Source of the DNA: Herbaspirillum sp. AP02 | GTDB taxonomy: Bacteria > Pseudomonadota > Gammaproteobacteria > Burkholderiales > Burkholderiaceae_D | DNA: 64,000 bases | NCBI RefSeq assembly: GCF_015767275.1 | Contig: NZ_JADWMY010000004.1 | Location: 287,419-351,418, forward strand | Reading direction: 5' to 3' | In this document: piece by piece, positions 17,716 through 24,633 of the stretch | Layout: the number at the start of each line of letters is the position of its first letter | How positions within the stretch are numbered: the stretch's first letter is position 1 | Notes under the pieces: model-generated | Seen by the model: only the letters and a program-made list of their open reading frames with translations | Told to the model about the DNA's origin: nothing | The model's database searches: none | Made by a program: the position numbers and the translations under genes

Positions 17716-18527
17716 GCGCGACCTCCTTCGGCCCAGGGGAAGAAGCGGCGGTGCACCGCGCGCAGCAGCCAGTCCATCAACCAGGCCAGCAAGGTGATCC
17801 AGACCACATAGGGCAGGATGATGTCCATGGCGAGATAGCGACGCACCAGGAAGATCCGGTAACCCAGACCGGCGGTGGCGGAGATCGCTTCAGCCGAGAT
17901 CAGGAACAGCCAGGCCGACCCCAGCGACAGCCGCAGCGACACCAGCAGGCGCGCCAGCATCTGCGGCAGTGCCACGCGCAGCACCAGGGTCCAGCTATTG
18001 GCGCCCAGCGTCTGGGCCTTGATCAGCAATTCGGGTGGAATGGCGCGCCCGGTGTGCTCCAGGTCCCGTGCCAGCAAGGGCGTGACACCGATCACGATGA
18101 GCATGACCTTGGACAATTCATCCAGCCCCAGCACGATGAACAGGATCGGCAGGATGGCCAGGGGCGGCACCATCGAGATCACCGTCAACAGCGGTGACAG
18201 GCCGGCCCGCAAGACCGGGAAAACACCGTTGGCGATACCCATCACCAACCCGATCAGCGCAGCGATGCCCAGACCGATGAAGACCCGCTGCAGGCTGGCC
18301 AGGGTGTCGACCCAGAACAGGTAGTCACCGGTGCGCGGATCTTCCATGAAAGCCATATGCCGGATGGCGTCGACCATCTGCGCGGCACTGGGCAAGAGCT
18401 TGTCGCTGGGATTGTCGGCCAGGCGCGCGGCCGAGCCGAAGGCGTACAGCAGCACCAGGATGAGCAAGGGCAGCAGTGTGAGCAGCCACTGCCCGGCGCG
18501 GCCGGGCTGACGGTTCAGGAAACGCAT
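17712..18527 (-). CDS. ABC transporter permease, guanidine/urea carboxylase region
   Basis: 271-residue inner-membrane permease of the SsuC/TauC type, starting at the ATG at 18527 behind a strong AGGGAGG site. The longer open frame to 18650 reads into the riboswitch leader and has no family similarity. The EAA-type loop is KAQTLGANSWTLVLRVALPQ (near 185-205), and five to six hydrophobic segments are visible. It is the first gene of the minus-strand operon, 133 nt downstream of the guanidine-I aptamer, and is thus the first target of the switch. Confidence 0.93.
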   Translation of the reverse strand: MRFLNRQPGRAGQWLLTLLPLLILVLLYAFGSAARLADNPSDKLLPSAAQMVDAIRHMAFMEDPRTGDYLFWVDTLASLQRVFIGLGIAALIGLVMGIANGVFPVLRAGLSPLLTVISMVPPLAILPILFIVLGLDELSKVMLIVIGVTPLLARDLEHTGRAIPPELLIKAQTLGANSWTLVLRVALPQMLARLLVSLRLSLGSAWLFLISAEAISATAGLGYRIFLVRRYLAMDIILPYVVWITLLAWLMDWLLRAVHRRFFPWAEGGRA

Positions 18528-18659
18528 GGCGCGCCTCCCTGAGGCAGAAAGGAATGCAGCGAAGACGCTGAATGGTGAGGCCTGGGGACGCGAACAGCGA
18601 TCACGGGAAACTCCGGTCGGGGTTGAACAAAAGCAGGAGCAGCGCGGCACCTGAGGTGC
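18528..18659 (-). other. Leader between guanidine-I aptamer and permease gene
   Basis: A 132-nt untranslated stretch. It contains a short GCACC-TCA-GGTGC hairpin near 18650, the candidate anti-aptamer segment at 18618-18634, and the AGGGAGG ribosome site just before 18527. No open frame with a start and ribosome site was seen. Confidence 0.6.
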
Positions 18660-18757
18660 AACTCTCTCCCGGGCTTTTGTCCCGCCGTGTAACCTCGACC
18701 GAGGTCGCCGGCTCTCGGACCAGTCATCTGCCTGCGGCAGACCGGAACCCTAGCCAG
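18660..18757 (-). promoter_or_regulatory. Guanidine-I (ykkC) riboswitch controlling the carboxylase/transport operon
   Basis: Read on the minus strand from 18753, the leader carries the ykkC signature in order: CTAGGGTTCCGG, then ACTGGTCCGAGAGC, then TTACACGGCGGGACAAAAGC and CCGGGAGA ending near 18665. These blocks are the conserved core of guanidine-I aptamers. The expression platform is weak: GCTCCTGCTTTTGTTC at about 18618-18634 can pair with the aptamer's 3' strand (GGACAAAAGC and GGAG), but with a bulge and no long U-tract. Termination may be leaky, or control may be at translation. The target is the permease start at 18527. Confidence 0.93.
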
Positions 18758-18850
18758 CTATTTGAACTTCCTGGTGCAGCCGCTCAACGTTGCGAGATCA
18801 GATTACAGATCCTGGATCATCGATGCGCTGCCCTGCGTTGCAGGGATTTC

Positions 18851-18866
18851 AGCAAATTCCATACCA
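18851..18866 (-). promoter_or_regulatory. Sigma-54-type promoter for the guanidine carboxylase/transport operon
   Basis: On the minus strand the 16-mer TGGTATGGAATTTGCT matches the sigma-54 consensus TGGCACG-N4-TTGCT except for two C-to-T changes in the -24 box. The GG and GC dinucleotides have the required 10-bp spacing. Transcription would start near 18840, about 85 nt upstream of the aptamer. It abuts the stop codon of the small frame at 18867. Confidence 0.65.
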
Positions 18867-19052
18867 TCACCTCCTGCGCATGGCGTTCTGGCGGGGCTGC
18901 CACAGCAGCCTGACACCCAGCAGCAGGGCCTCGATCAACAGCAGCGAAGTATGCATGCGGCCACACAGCCGGGATGCCTCCAGGGCGTCGGCAGAAAAGG
19001 CGAAGGAAGTAATGGATGGTGCGGATGGTGCGGAGGGTGCGGTTCTGGACAT
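18867..19052 (-). CDS. Small hypothetical protein (61 aa)
   Basis: A 61-residue frame starting at the ATG at 19052 behind a good AGGAG site with about 7-nt spacing. It begins MSRTAPSAPSAPSITSF, where a near-perfect 9-nt repeat encodes Ser-Ala-Pro, and ends with a hydrophobic stretch (LLLIEALLLGVRLLW) and basic QNAMRRR. It lies between the two divergent sigma-54 promoters, and its stop touches the minus-strand one. No family recognised. The ribosome site favours a real gene; the location inside a regulatory gap argues for caution. Confidence 0.35.
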   Translation of the reverse strand: MSRTAPSAPSAPSITSFAFSADALEASRLCGRMHTSLLLIEALLLGVRLLWQPRQNAMRRR

Positions 19053-19298
19053 GGTGTTCTCCTGCGAGCATGGCCTGGCCGTCCAGGATGGTTGTCGAAG
19101 CCCGTGGCCTAACATCGCCTTGCCGTGCTCCAACCCAAGTCGTCTTGGCTCGCCCTATGCGAGAACGACAATCTTGTATGCAAGTTCCAGGCCACCCGGC
19201 GCCGGGAATCGTATGCGCCGCAAACCCGCGCCACAGCCGGAGGCAAGCCAGAACGGCCAGCGTCTCGCCCAGGGCAGGTACAAGCGTGGTGCAAGGCG
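19053..19298. other. Regulatory gap with no gene seen
   Basis: I see no gene or clear element here. Open frames on both strands lack ribosome sites and family similarity. It separates the small frame at 18867-19052 from the enhancer-like sites of the plus-strand promoter. Confidence 0.5.
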
Positions 19299-19313
19299 GC
19301 ACCGATTTGGCGC
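19299..19313. promoter_or_regulatory. NtrC-like enhancer site
   Basis: GCACCGATTTGGCGC resembles the NtrC consensus GCAC(C/T)AT-N2-T(A/G)GTGC, with three mismatches at specified positions. It lies about 100 bp upstream of the -24 box at 19415, a normal enhancer distance. It also forms half of a GGTGC-N6-GCACC dyad with upstream bases. NtrC control is inference. Confidence 0.4.
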
Positions 19314-19370
19314 GTGCGCGAAGCGCCATCCCGGCCCATGCCGGAGGCGTGCATCTGGATTTTTTGCACG

Positions 19371-19384
19371 CGCTATTAATAGCG
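19371..19384. promoter_or_regulatory. Perfect 14-bp palindrome upstream of the sigma-54 promoter
   Basis: CGCTATTAATAGCG is a perfect palindrome in AT-rich context, flanked by TGCAC on the left and GTGCA on the right (20 bp apart). It ends 31 bp upstream of the -24 box at 19415, where an operator or an IHF/activator site would sit. The protein that binds is unknown. Confidence 0.45.
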
Positions 19385-19414
19385 AAAAAGTGCAGCAATG
19401 GTAGTGCCGATGAT

Positions 19415-19430
19415 TGGCACGAACCTTGCT
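19415..19430 (+). promoter_or_regulatory. Sigma-54-type promoter for the guanidine-binding protein gene
   Basis: TGGCACGAACCTTGCT matches the sigma-54 -24/-12 consensus TGGCACG-N4-TTGCT at every specified base. Transcription should start near 19440, about 50 nt before the guanidine-I aptamer. It places the plus-strand arm under RpoN and an enhancer-binding protein, most simply NtrC. Confidence 0.82.
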
Positions 19431-19488
19431 GAAAAGCGAGCGGGAGCCGGCGAGTCCGGTCTTGAGTAGGCACAATTTGCAATGGACA

Positions 19489-19580
19489 GCTAGGGTTCCG
19501 GTTCGCACTGGCGAATGTCTGGTCCGAGAGCAGTCGACCTCGCAAGGGGTTACACGGCGGGAGAAAAGCCCGGGAGATGA
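19489..19580 (+). promoter_or_regulatory. Guanidine-I (ykkC) riboswitch controlling the binding-protein gene
   Basis: The leader carries, in order, CTAGGGTTCCGG (from 19490), GTCTGGTCCGAGAGC, TTACACGGCGGGAGAAAAGC and CCGGGAGA (to 19577), the conserved core of the ykkC/guanidine-I class. Its last strand is also the first half of the terminator at 19564-19617, so ligand-folded aptamer and terminator are mutually exclusive. This is a transcriptional ON switch for the gene starting at 19646. Confidence 0.95.
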
Positions 19581-19617
19581 CGCGTTCGCAGGACCGCGCC
19601 GCTCCCGGGCTTTTTTT
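19564..19617 (+). terminator. Riboswitch-controlled intrinsic terminator
   Basis: AAAAGCCCGGGAG (19564-19576) pairs perfectly over 13 bp with CTCCCGGGCTTTT (19602-19614), followed by a run of seven T (19611-19617). The 5' arm belongs to the conserved 3' part of the aptamer, so guanidine binding would prevent this hairpin and allow read-through. Confidence 0.9.
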
Positions 19618-19645
19618 CCAATAAACCCTTCGAGGACCCTACGCC

Positions 19646-20722
19646 GTGTACAACATCTCCCGACTCCTTGGTGGCGCCGCCATCGCCCTGGCCGCCTTCG
19701 CAGGCGCGCTCTCGCCGGCCCACGCCGCCCCCCGCACCGACTTCAAGGTCTGTACCTCCATCTACGCCGGCTGGATGCCGTGGGGCGAGGCGCAGGCCCA
19801 GGGCATCCTGGCCAAGTGGGGCAAGAAATACGGCATCAACATCAGCGCCGTGCAATTGAACGACTACGTCGAATCGATCAACCAGTACACCGCGGGCAAG
19901 TTCGACGGCTGCACCATGACCAACATGGACGCGCTGACCATTCCCGCCGCCGGCGGCGTGGACAGCACCGCATTGATCGTGGGCGACTATTCCAACGGCA
20001 ACGATGGCATCGTGCTCAAGGGGAAGAACAGGAAGCTGGCCGACATCAAGGGCCAGTCGGTGCAGCTGGTGGAGTTCTCGGTATCGCACTATCTGCTGGC
20101 ACGGGCGCTGGAAAGCGCCGGTCTGCGCGAGCGTGATGTCAAGGTGGTCAACACCAGCGACGCCGACATCAGCGCCGCCTTCGCGACCCCGGCGGTGACC
20201 AGCACGGTGACCTGGAACCCCATGCTCTCGGCCATCGCTGCCTCGCCCGAGGTATCCCTGGTCTACACGTCCAAGCAGTTGCCCGGCGAGATCATGGACC
20301 TGATGGTGGTCAACACCAAGACCCTGCAGGACAACCCGGCCTTCGGCAAGGCCTTGACCGGTGCCTGGTACGAGATGATGGCCATCATGACCGCCAAGGA
20401 TGAGCGCGCCACCCGCGCACTGGGCGCCATGGGCAAGGCTTCCGGCACTGACCTGGCAGGCTTCCAGGCACAGTTGGCCGCCACCGCCATGTTCTACCAA
20501 CCCAAGGCCGCACTGGAGTTCGCCACCAAGAAGGAACTGCCGACCATCATGGGCCGCATCGCCAAGTTCAGCTTCGACCACGGCATCCTCGGGCCCAACG
20601 TCAAGAGCGCCGACGGCATCGGCATCGCCTTCGACGGCAACGTCGTGATCGGCGACAAGAAGAACGTCAAGCTGCGCTTCGACCCGACCTACATGAAGAT
20701 GGCGGCGGACGGAAAACTGTAG
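19646..20722 (+). CDS. ABC transporter periplasmic binding protein, urea carboxylase region (probable guanidine binder)
   Basis: 358 residues from a GTG start at 19646, preceded by CGAGGA. Signal peptide MYNISRLLGGAAIALAAFAG to about SPAHA (residue 27). The mature protein (FKVCTSIYAGWMPWGEAQ, NMDALTIPAAGGVDST) is the binding-protein family tied to urea carboxylase loci. It should deliver guanidine (or urea) to the permease and ATPase encoded on the minus strand at 16.9-18.5 kb. Both arms have their own sigma-54 promoter and guanidine-I riboswitch, which compensates for the split operon. Confidence 0.92.
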   Translation: MYNISRLLGGAAIALAAFAGALSPAHAAPRTDFKVCTSIYAGWMPWGEAQAQGILAKWGKKYGINISAVQLNDYVESINQYTAGKFDGCTMTNMDALTIPAAGGVDSTALIVGDYSNGNDGIVLKGKNRKLADIKGQSVQLVEFSVSHYLLARALESAGLRERDVKVVNTSDADISAAFATPAVTSTVTWNPMLSAIAASPEVSLVYTSKQLPGEIMDLMVVNTKTLQDNPAFGKALTGAWYEMMAIMTAKDERATRALGAMGKASGTDLAGFQAQLAATAMFYQPKAALEFATKKELPTIMGRIAKFSFDHGILGPNVKSADGIGIAFDGNVVIGDKKNVKLRFDPTYMKMAADGKL

Positions 20723-20782
20723 TTCCTGACTGCAGTTTTTCGCGCGCGCCAGCACCACCCTCACCTGCAATCCCCTCTGCGC

Positions 20783-20800
20783 GGGGCCGGCAACGGCCCC
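20783..20800 (+). terminator. Short GC hairpin with GCAA tetraloop, no U-tract
   Basis: GGGGCCG-GCAA-CGGCCCC forms a 7-bp stem with a stable GNRA loop between the binding-protein gene and the porin gene. There is no T-run, so it may be an mRNA-stabilising 3' end or a weak terminator rather than a full intrinsic one. Confidence 0.4.
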
Positions 20801-20878
20801 GTCGGACCCTGCTCGTGCTTTGCGTTCAGTACTTTCACTGCTTTCACATTTGCCCTGCCCACACCAACGGAGAGAACC

Positions 20879-21826
20879 TTGACTAACTACATCCCTTCCC
20901 TGTCGCGCCTGTCCTGCCTTGGCGCCAGTGTCGCTACGGTCGCTACGGTCGCTGCCCTGCTGACCGCCCCCCCTGTCCTGGCGGAGGATGCGCCCGCCGC
21001 CAATCCCGCCACCCCTGCTGGTCCCTGGACCATCACCAAGCACATCGACCTGGCCTCGCGCTATGTACTGCGCGGTGTCACCACCACCTATGGCAATGGC
21101 CAGCCGCTGGGCAATGCAGGTGCCGACGCCCCTGAGTCAGACCAGGCGGCGCTGCAATGGGGCATCGATTTCGTCCACACCAGTGGCTGGAGCTTCGGTT
21201 ACTGGGCCTCCACCATCAACTATTCGTACAAGCAGCTGGGCAATTCCTACAGCGACCGCAGCATCACCGCGTTCCAGAAACCGCGCTCGGTAGAAAACGA
21301 CTTCTACTTCGCCTATGCCGGCAACATCATGGGTGATCTCGGCTACATCCTGGGCATGACCGGCTACTACTATGCCAACGGGACGCACGCCAATGCCCTG
21401 GAAACCAAGGCGGGCCTGACCTGGGGCGCGCTCTCCTTCAATGCGCAGACCCTGCTCAACGACGTGGTCTGGGGCAACAAGGGCGACACCTACTGGACCC
21501 TGGTCTACACCAAGCCGCTACCGTATGACATCACGTTCACCGGCACTCTGGGCGCCTACACCTACAAGCGCGAGGGCAAGTACCTGGGGACCCGTGACAC
21601 CGCCACCGGCACCGCCTGCGCCGCGGGCGAAGCCTTCGTCGTCAACGGCTGCTTCGCCGGCAACGGCCCCAGCAGCGGCGGCCTGCGCCACCTGACCCTG
21701 GGATTGTCGGCACCGTTCCCGGATTCGTCGCTGAGCTGGTCGCTGCAGGCCATCCTGGGAGGCTATAACCGCTTCGACGTCAAGCAGGGCAACCAACTGG
21801 TGGGCATGCTGAGCTGGGGCTTCTGA
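20879..21826 (+). CDS. TorF-family putative outer-membrane porin
   Basis: 315 residues from a TTG start at 20879 behind GGAGAGAACC. Signal peptide runs to about VLAEDA (residue 40); part of it is encoded by the 9-nt repeat GTCGCTACG. The mature part has the gcw_chp/TorF-type opening (HIDLASRYVLRGVTTT), alternating aromatic beta-strands, two Cys that may form a loop disulfide (CAAGEAFVVNGC), and the terminal aromatic Phe of outer-membrane barrels. It lies 156 nt downstream of the guanidine-binding protein with only a weak hairpin between. It may provide outer-membrane passage for the same substrate; that is inference. Confidence 0.8.
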   Translation: MTNYIPSLSRLSCLGASVATVATVAALLTAPPVLAEDAPAANPATPAGPWTITKHIDLASRYVLRGVTTTYGNGQPLGNAGADAPESDQAALQWGIDFVHTSGWSFGYWASTINYSYKQLGNSYSDRSITAFQKPRSVENDFYFAYAGNIMGDLGYILGMTGYYYANGTHANALETKAGLTWGALSFNAQTLLNDVVWGNKGDTYWTLVYTKPLPYDITFTGTLGAYTYKREGKYLGTRDTATGTACAAGEAFVVNGCFAGNGPSSGGLRHLTLGLSAPFPDSSLSWSLQAILGGYNRFDVKQGNQLVGMLSWGF

Positions 21827-21978
21827 TACCAACACGTCCTGGTAGGCGCAAGCCACCGGGACGTCACCACACGCTGTAGGAAGCGTCAGACTTTTCCGAC
21901 ATCAAAAGCGCAGACTCACTGATCCCCATCCTGCGCGCAAGCGCGCATCATGGCTCAGCCGTATGCACGGCGACTGGC

Positions 21979-22014
21979 CGTCTGTCAGCTCGTCTGTCAG
22001 CTCGTCTGTCAGCC
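21979..22014 (+). repeat. Three tandem copies of a 12-bp unit
   Basis: CGTCTGTCAGCT is repeated three times head to tail (last copy ends in C). It lies 58 bp upstream of the dehydrogenase subunit gene at 22072. Could be slippage-prone sequence or repeated operator half-sites; no binding protein can be named. Confidence 0.7.
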
Positions 22015-22071
22015 CGTATGCCTGTGTCGCCTGTGTTGATACGGCCCCGATTTCCCACACGGAAACGCGCC

Positions 22072-22782
22072 ATGAAAAAAATAAGCATCTCCGCCAATCG
22101 CCGCCACTTCCTGCGCGGCGCCTTGACTGCCGCGCCGGCTGCCGCGCTGGCGCTGACCACCGGCAGCCTCACCGTCGCTGCCCAGGGCCAGTCGGCCCAG
22201 TCCGGCGACAACACACCCTACAAACCCAGCTTCTTCAATCAGGATGAATTCGCCCTGCTCAGTGCCCTGGCCGAGGTGCTCATCCCGGCCGATGAAAACG
22301 GCCCGGGTGCGCTGGAGGCGGGCGTGCCCGAATTCATCGACGCCCAGATGAACACGCCCTACGGCCAGGGACAGCTGTGGTACATGCAAGGGCCGTTCAC
22401 GCCGGATGCACCGGCCGAGTTCGGTTACCAGCTGCCCTATCCGCCGCGTGAGCTGTACAAGAAGGGCCTGGCCGAGTTCGACGCCGCCATCAAGCAGCAA
22501 TACGGCCAGGGCTATGTCGGGCTGAGCCAGCAGCAACGTGAAAAGATGATGGGCGAGTTCGAGAAGGGCAATGTGAATATGGCCAGCATTCCCCCTGCGG
22601 CCTTGTTCAACCAGTTGCTGCAGAACGTGCACGAAGGCTATTTCTGCGACCCCGTCGATGGCGGCAACAAGGGCATGGCCGCATGGAAGATGATCGGCTT
22701 TCCCGGTGCCCGCGCCGACTACTACGACTGGGTGGACCAGTACGGCCGCATCTATCCGCTGCCGCCGGTCTCGCGCGGCTGA
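22072..22782 (+). CDS. Gluconate 2-dehydrogenase subunit 3 family protein (dehydrogenase small subunit)
   Basis: 236 residues. The N-terminus has a twin-arginine signal (NRRHFLRGAL, residues about 9-18) followed by an Ala-rich hydrophobic stretch, so the complex is exported folded. The body (FFNQDEFALLSALAEVLIPADE) is the Pfam gluconate 2-dehydrogenase subunit 3 type. This subunit binds the FAD catalytic subunit and carries it through the Tat system. First gene of a three-gene operon with the GMC subunit (22838) and the triheme cytochrome (24634). Confidence 0.9.
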   Translation: MKKISISANRRHFLRGALTAAPAAALALTTGSLTVAAQGQSAQSGDNTPYKPSFFNQDEFALLSALAEVLIPADENGPGALEAGVPEFIDAQMNTPYGQGQLWYMQGPFTPDAPAEFGYQLPYPPRELYKKGLAEFDAAIKQQYGQGYVGLSQQQREKMMGEFEKGNVNMASIPPAALFNQLLQNVHEGYFCDPVDGGNKGMAAWKMIGFPGARADYYDWVDQYGRIYPLPPVSRG

Positions 22783-22837
22783 CGCCGCCTCCTCCCCTCA
22801 GCCCCTTCTGCCCCAACCTCCCTGGAAGCACAAGCAC

Positions 22838-24619
22838 ATGGCCAACAAGAACATGAAAGCAGTCGACGTCGTCATCGTCGGCTTCGGCTGGACCGGTGCC
22901 ATCATGGCCAAGGAAATGACCGAGGCCGGCCAGAGCGTGGTGGCGCTGGAACGCGGTGTCTATCGCGATACCTATCCCGATGGCGCCTATCCCAAGACCA
23001 TCAATGAGCTGGACTACCAGCAGCGCTTCAAGCTGTTCCAGAACCTCAACAAATCCTCCTTCACCTTCCGCCGCAAGACGGCCGACAGCGCCATCCCCTA
23101 TCGCCAGATCGCCATGTTCAAGCCGGGCGAAGGTGTGGGCGGTGCTGGGCTGCACTGGTCGGGCTGCCACTGGCGCATCCTGCCGGAAGAACTGCGCATG
23201 CGCAGCCATTACGAAGAGCGCTACGGCAAGAACTTCATTCCCAAGGACATGAACCTGCAGGACTGGGGCGTGAGCTACGAAGAACTGGAACCGTATTTCG
23301 ACTTCGCCGAAAAAATGATGGGGACGTCCGGCAGCGCGTATCGGGTCAAGGGCCGGGTGGTGGACAACAACGGCAACCCCTTCGAGGCCGATCGTTCGGA
23401 TGCCTTCCCGCTACCGGCCCAGAAGGAGCAATACCAGGCGGCCCTGTTTCGCAAGGCGGCGCAGCAGGCGGGTTTCCATCCCTTCACCCTGCCCTCGGCC
23501 AATGCCTCGGCGCCCTATGTGAACCAATATGGCTGCCAGATGGGGCCTTGCACCTTCTGCGGCTATTGCTCGGGCTATGCCTGCTACAACTATTCCAAGG
23601 CTTCGCCCAACGTCAACATCATGCCGGCGCTGCGTCAGAGCAAGCTGTTCGAACTGCGCAGCCAGTGCAATGTGCTGCGCATCGAACTCGACAGCACCCG
23701 CAAGAAGGCCACCGGCGTGACCTACATCGATATCAACGGCGACACCGTGTTCCAGCCCGCCAATATCGTCATTGCCAGTACCTTTGCCTACAACAATGCG
23801 CGACTGTTCCTGCTCTCGGGCATCGGCAAGCCGTATGACCCGGTTTCCAATACCGGCGTGGTGGGCCGCAATATCGCCTTCCAGATGATGTCCACCATCA
23901 ATGCCTTCTTCGCGCCGGGCAAGAACATCAATGGCTTCATCGGGGCCGGTGGCAATGGCGTGGCGGTGGATGACTTCAACGGCGACCACATGGACCACGG
24001 CCCGCTGGGATTCGTGGGCGGTTCGCCGATCTGGAGCAATCCGGCCGGAGCCAAGCCGATCTCGGGGATTGCCGTGCCGCCCGGCACGCCCAAGTGGGGC
24101 CACGCCTGGAAGCAGGCGGTCAAGGACAGCTATCTGAACACCATGTCCTTCGACGTGCATGGCGCCAACATGGTGTATCGGGACGTCTATGTCGATCTCG
24201 ATCCGAACTACAAGGACGCCTTTGGCCAGCCGCTGCTGCGCTTTACCTTCGACTGGAAGGACAACGACATCCGCATGAGCCGCTACGTCACTGATCAGGC
24301 GGTCAAGATCGCGCATGAGCTGAAGGCGCGCGAGATCAAGGTCACGGTCAAGGATTTCGGCGCGGCACCAGACCTGCGCAGCTACCAGACCACCCACTGG
24401 GCCGGTGGCGTGGCCATGGGCAATGACCCGTCCACCAGCGTGGTGAACCGCTACCTGCAGAGCTGGGACGTGCACAACGTGTTTGCGGTCGGCTCGGGCG
24501 TGTTCGCCCAGGGCATCGGCTACAACCCGACCGGGGCAGCGGTGGCATTGACCTACTGGTCGGCCCGCGCCATCCGCGAGCAATACCTCAAGGACCCGCG
24601 TCCGCTGGTCAGCGCGTGA
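22838..24619 (+). CDS. GMC-family FAD dehydrogenase, catalytic subunit of membrane-bound sugar/sugar-acid dehydrogenase
   Basis: 593 residues from the ATG at 22838; the open frame extends further 5' into the small-subunit gene. FAD binding: VDVVIVGFGWTGAIMAKE (residues 7-24) with the acidic ER end of strand 2. A Cys cluster (C233, C238, C241, C244, C249) matches where bacterial FAD-glucose dehydrogenases carry a [3Fe-4S] cluster. The C-terminal GMC region (HWAGGVAMGNDP, GSGVFAQGIGYNPT) holds the catalytic His/Asn area. It has no signal of its own and is likely exported with the Tat small subunit. The substrate could be gluconate, 2-ketogluconate, glucose or a polyol. Confidence 0.92.
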   Translation: MANKNMKAVDVVIVGFGWTGAIMAKEMTEAGQSVVALERGVYRDTYPDGAYPKTINELDYQQRFKLFQNLNKSSFTFRRKTADSAIPYRQIAMFKPGEGVGGAGLHWSGCHWRILPEELRMRSHYEERYGKNFIPKDMNLQDWGVSYEELEPYFDFAEKMMGTSGSAYRVKGRVVDNNGNPFEADRSDAFPLPAQKEQYQAALFRKAAQQAGFHPFTLPSANASAPYVNQYGCQMGPCTFCGYCSGYACYNYSKASPNVNIMPALRQSKLFELRSQCNVLRIELDSTRKKATGVTYIDINGDTVFQPANIVIASTFAYNNARLFLLSGIGKPYDPVSNTGVVGRNIAFQMMSTINAFFAPGKNINGFIGAGGNGVAVDDFNGDHMDHGPLGFVGGSPIWSNPAGAKPISGIAVPPGTPKWGHAWKQAVKDSYLNTMSFDVHGANMVYRDVYVDLDPNYKDAFGQPLLRFTFDWKDNDIRMSRYVTDQAVKIAHELKAREIKVTVKDFGAAPDLRSYQTTHWAGGVAMGNDPSTSVVNRYLQSWDVHNVFAVGSGVFAQGIGYNPTGAAVALTYWSARAIREQYLKDPRPLVSA

Positions 24620-24633
24620 GCACGGGAGCGACG

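Noticed and set aside
21979..22014. Possible CRISPR-like array
   Set aside because: Units are contiguous 12-mers without spacers and there are no cas genes.
22018..22071. Upstream extension of the small dehydrogenase subunit (start at 22018)
   Set aside because: It would place residues before the twin-arginine motif that have no signal-peptide character; the ATG at 22072 gives a normal Tat leader.
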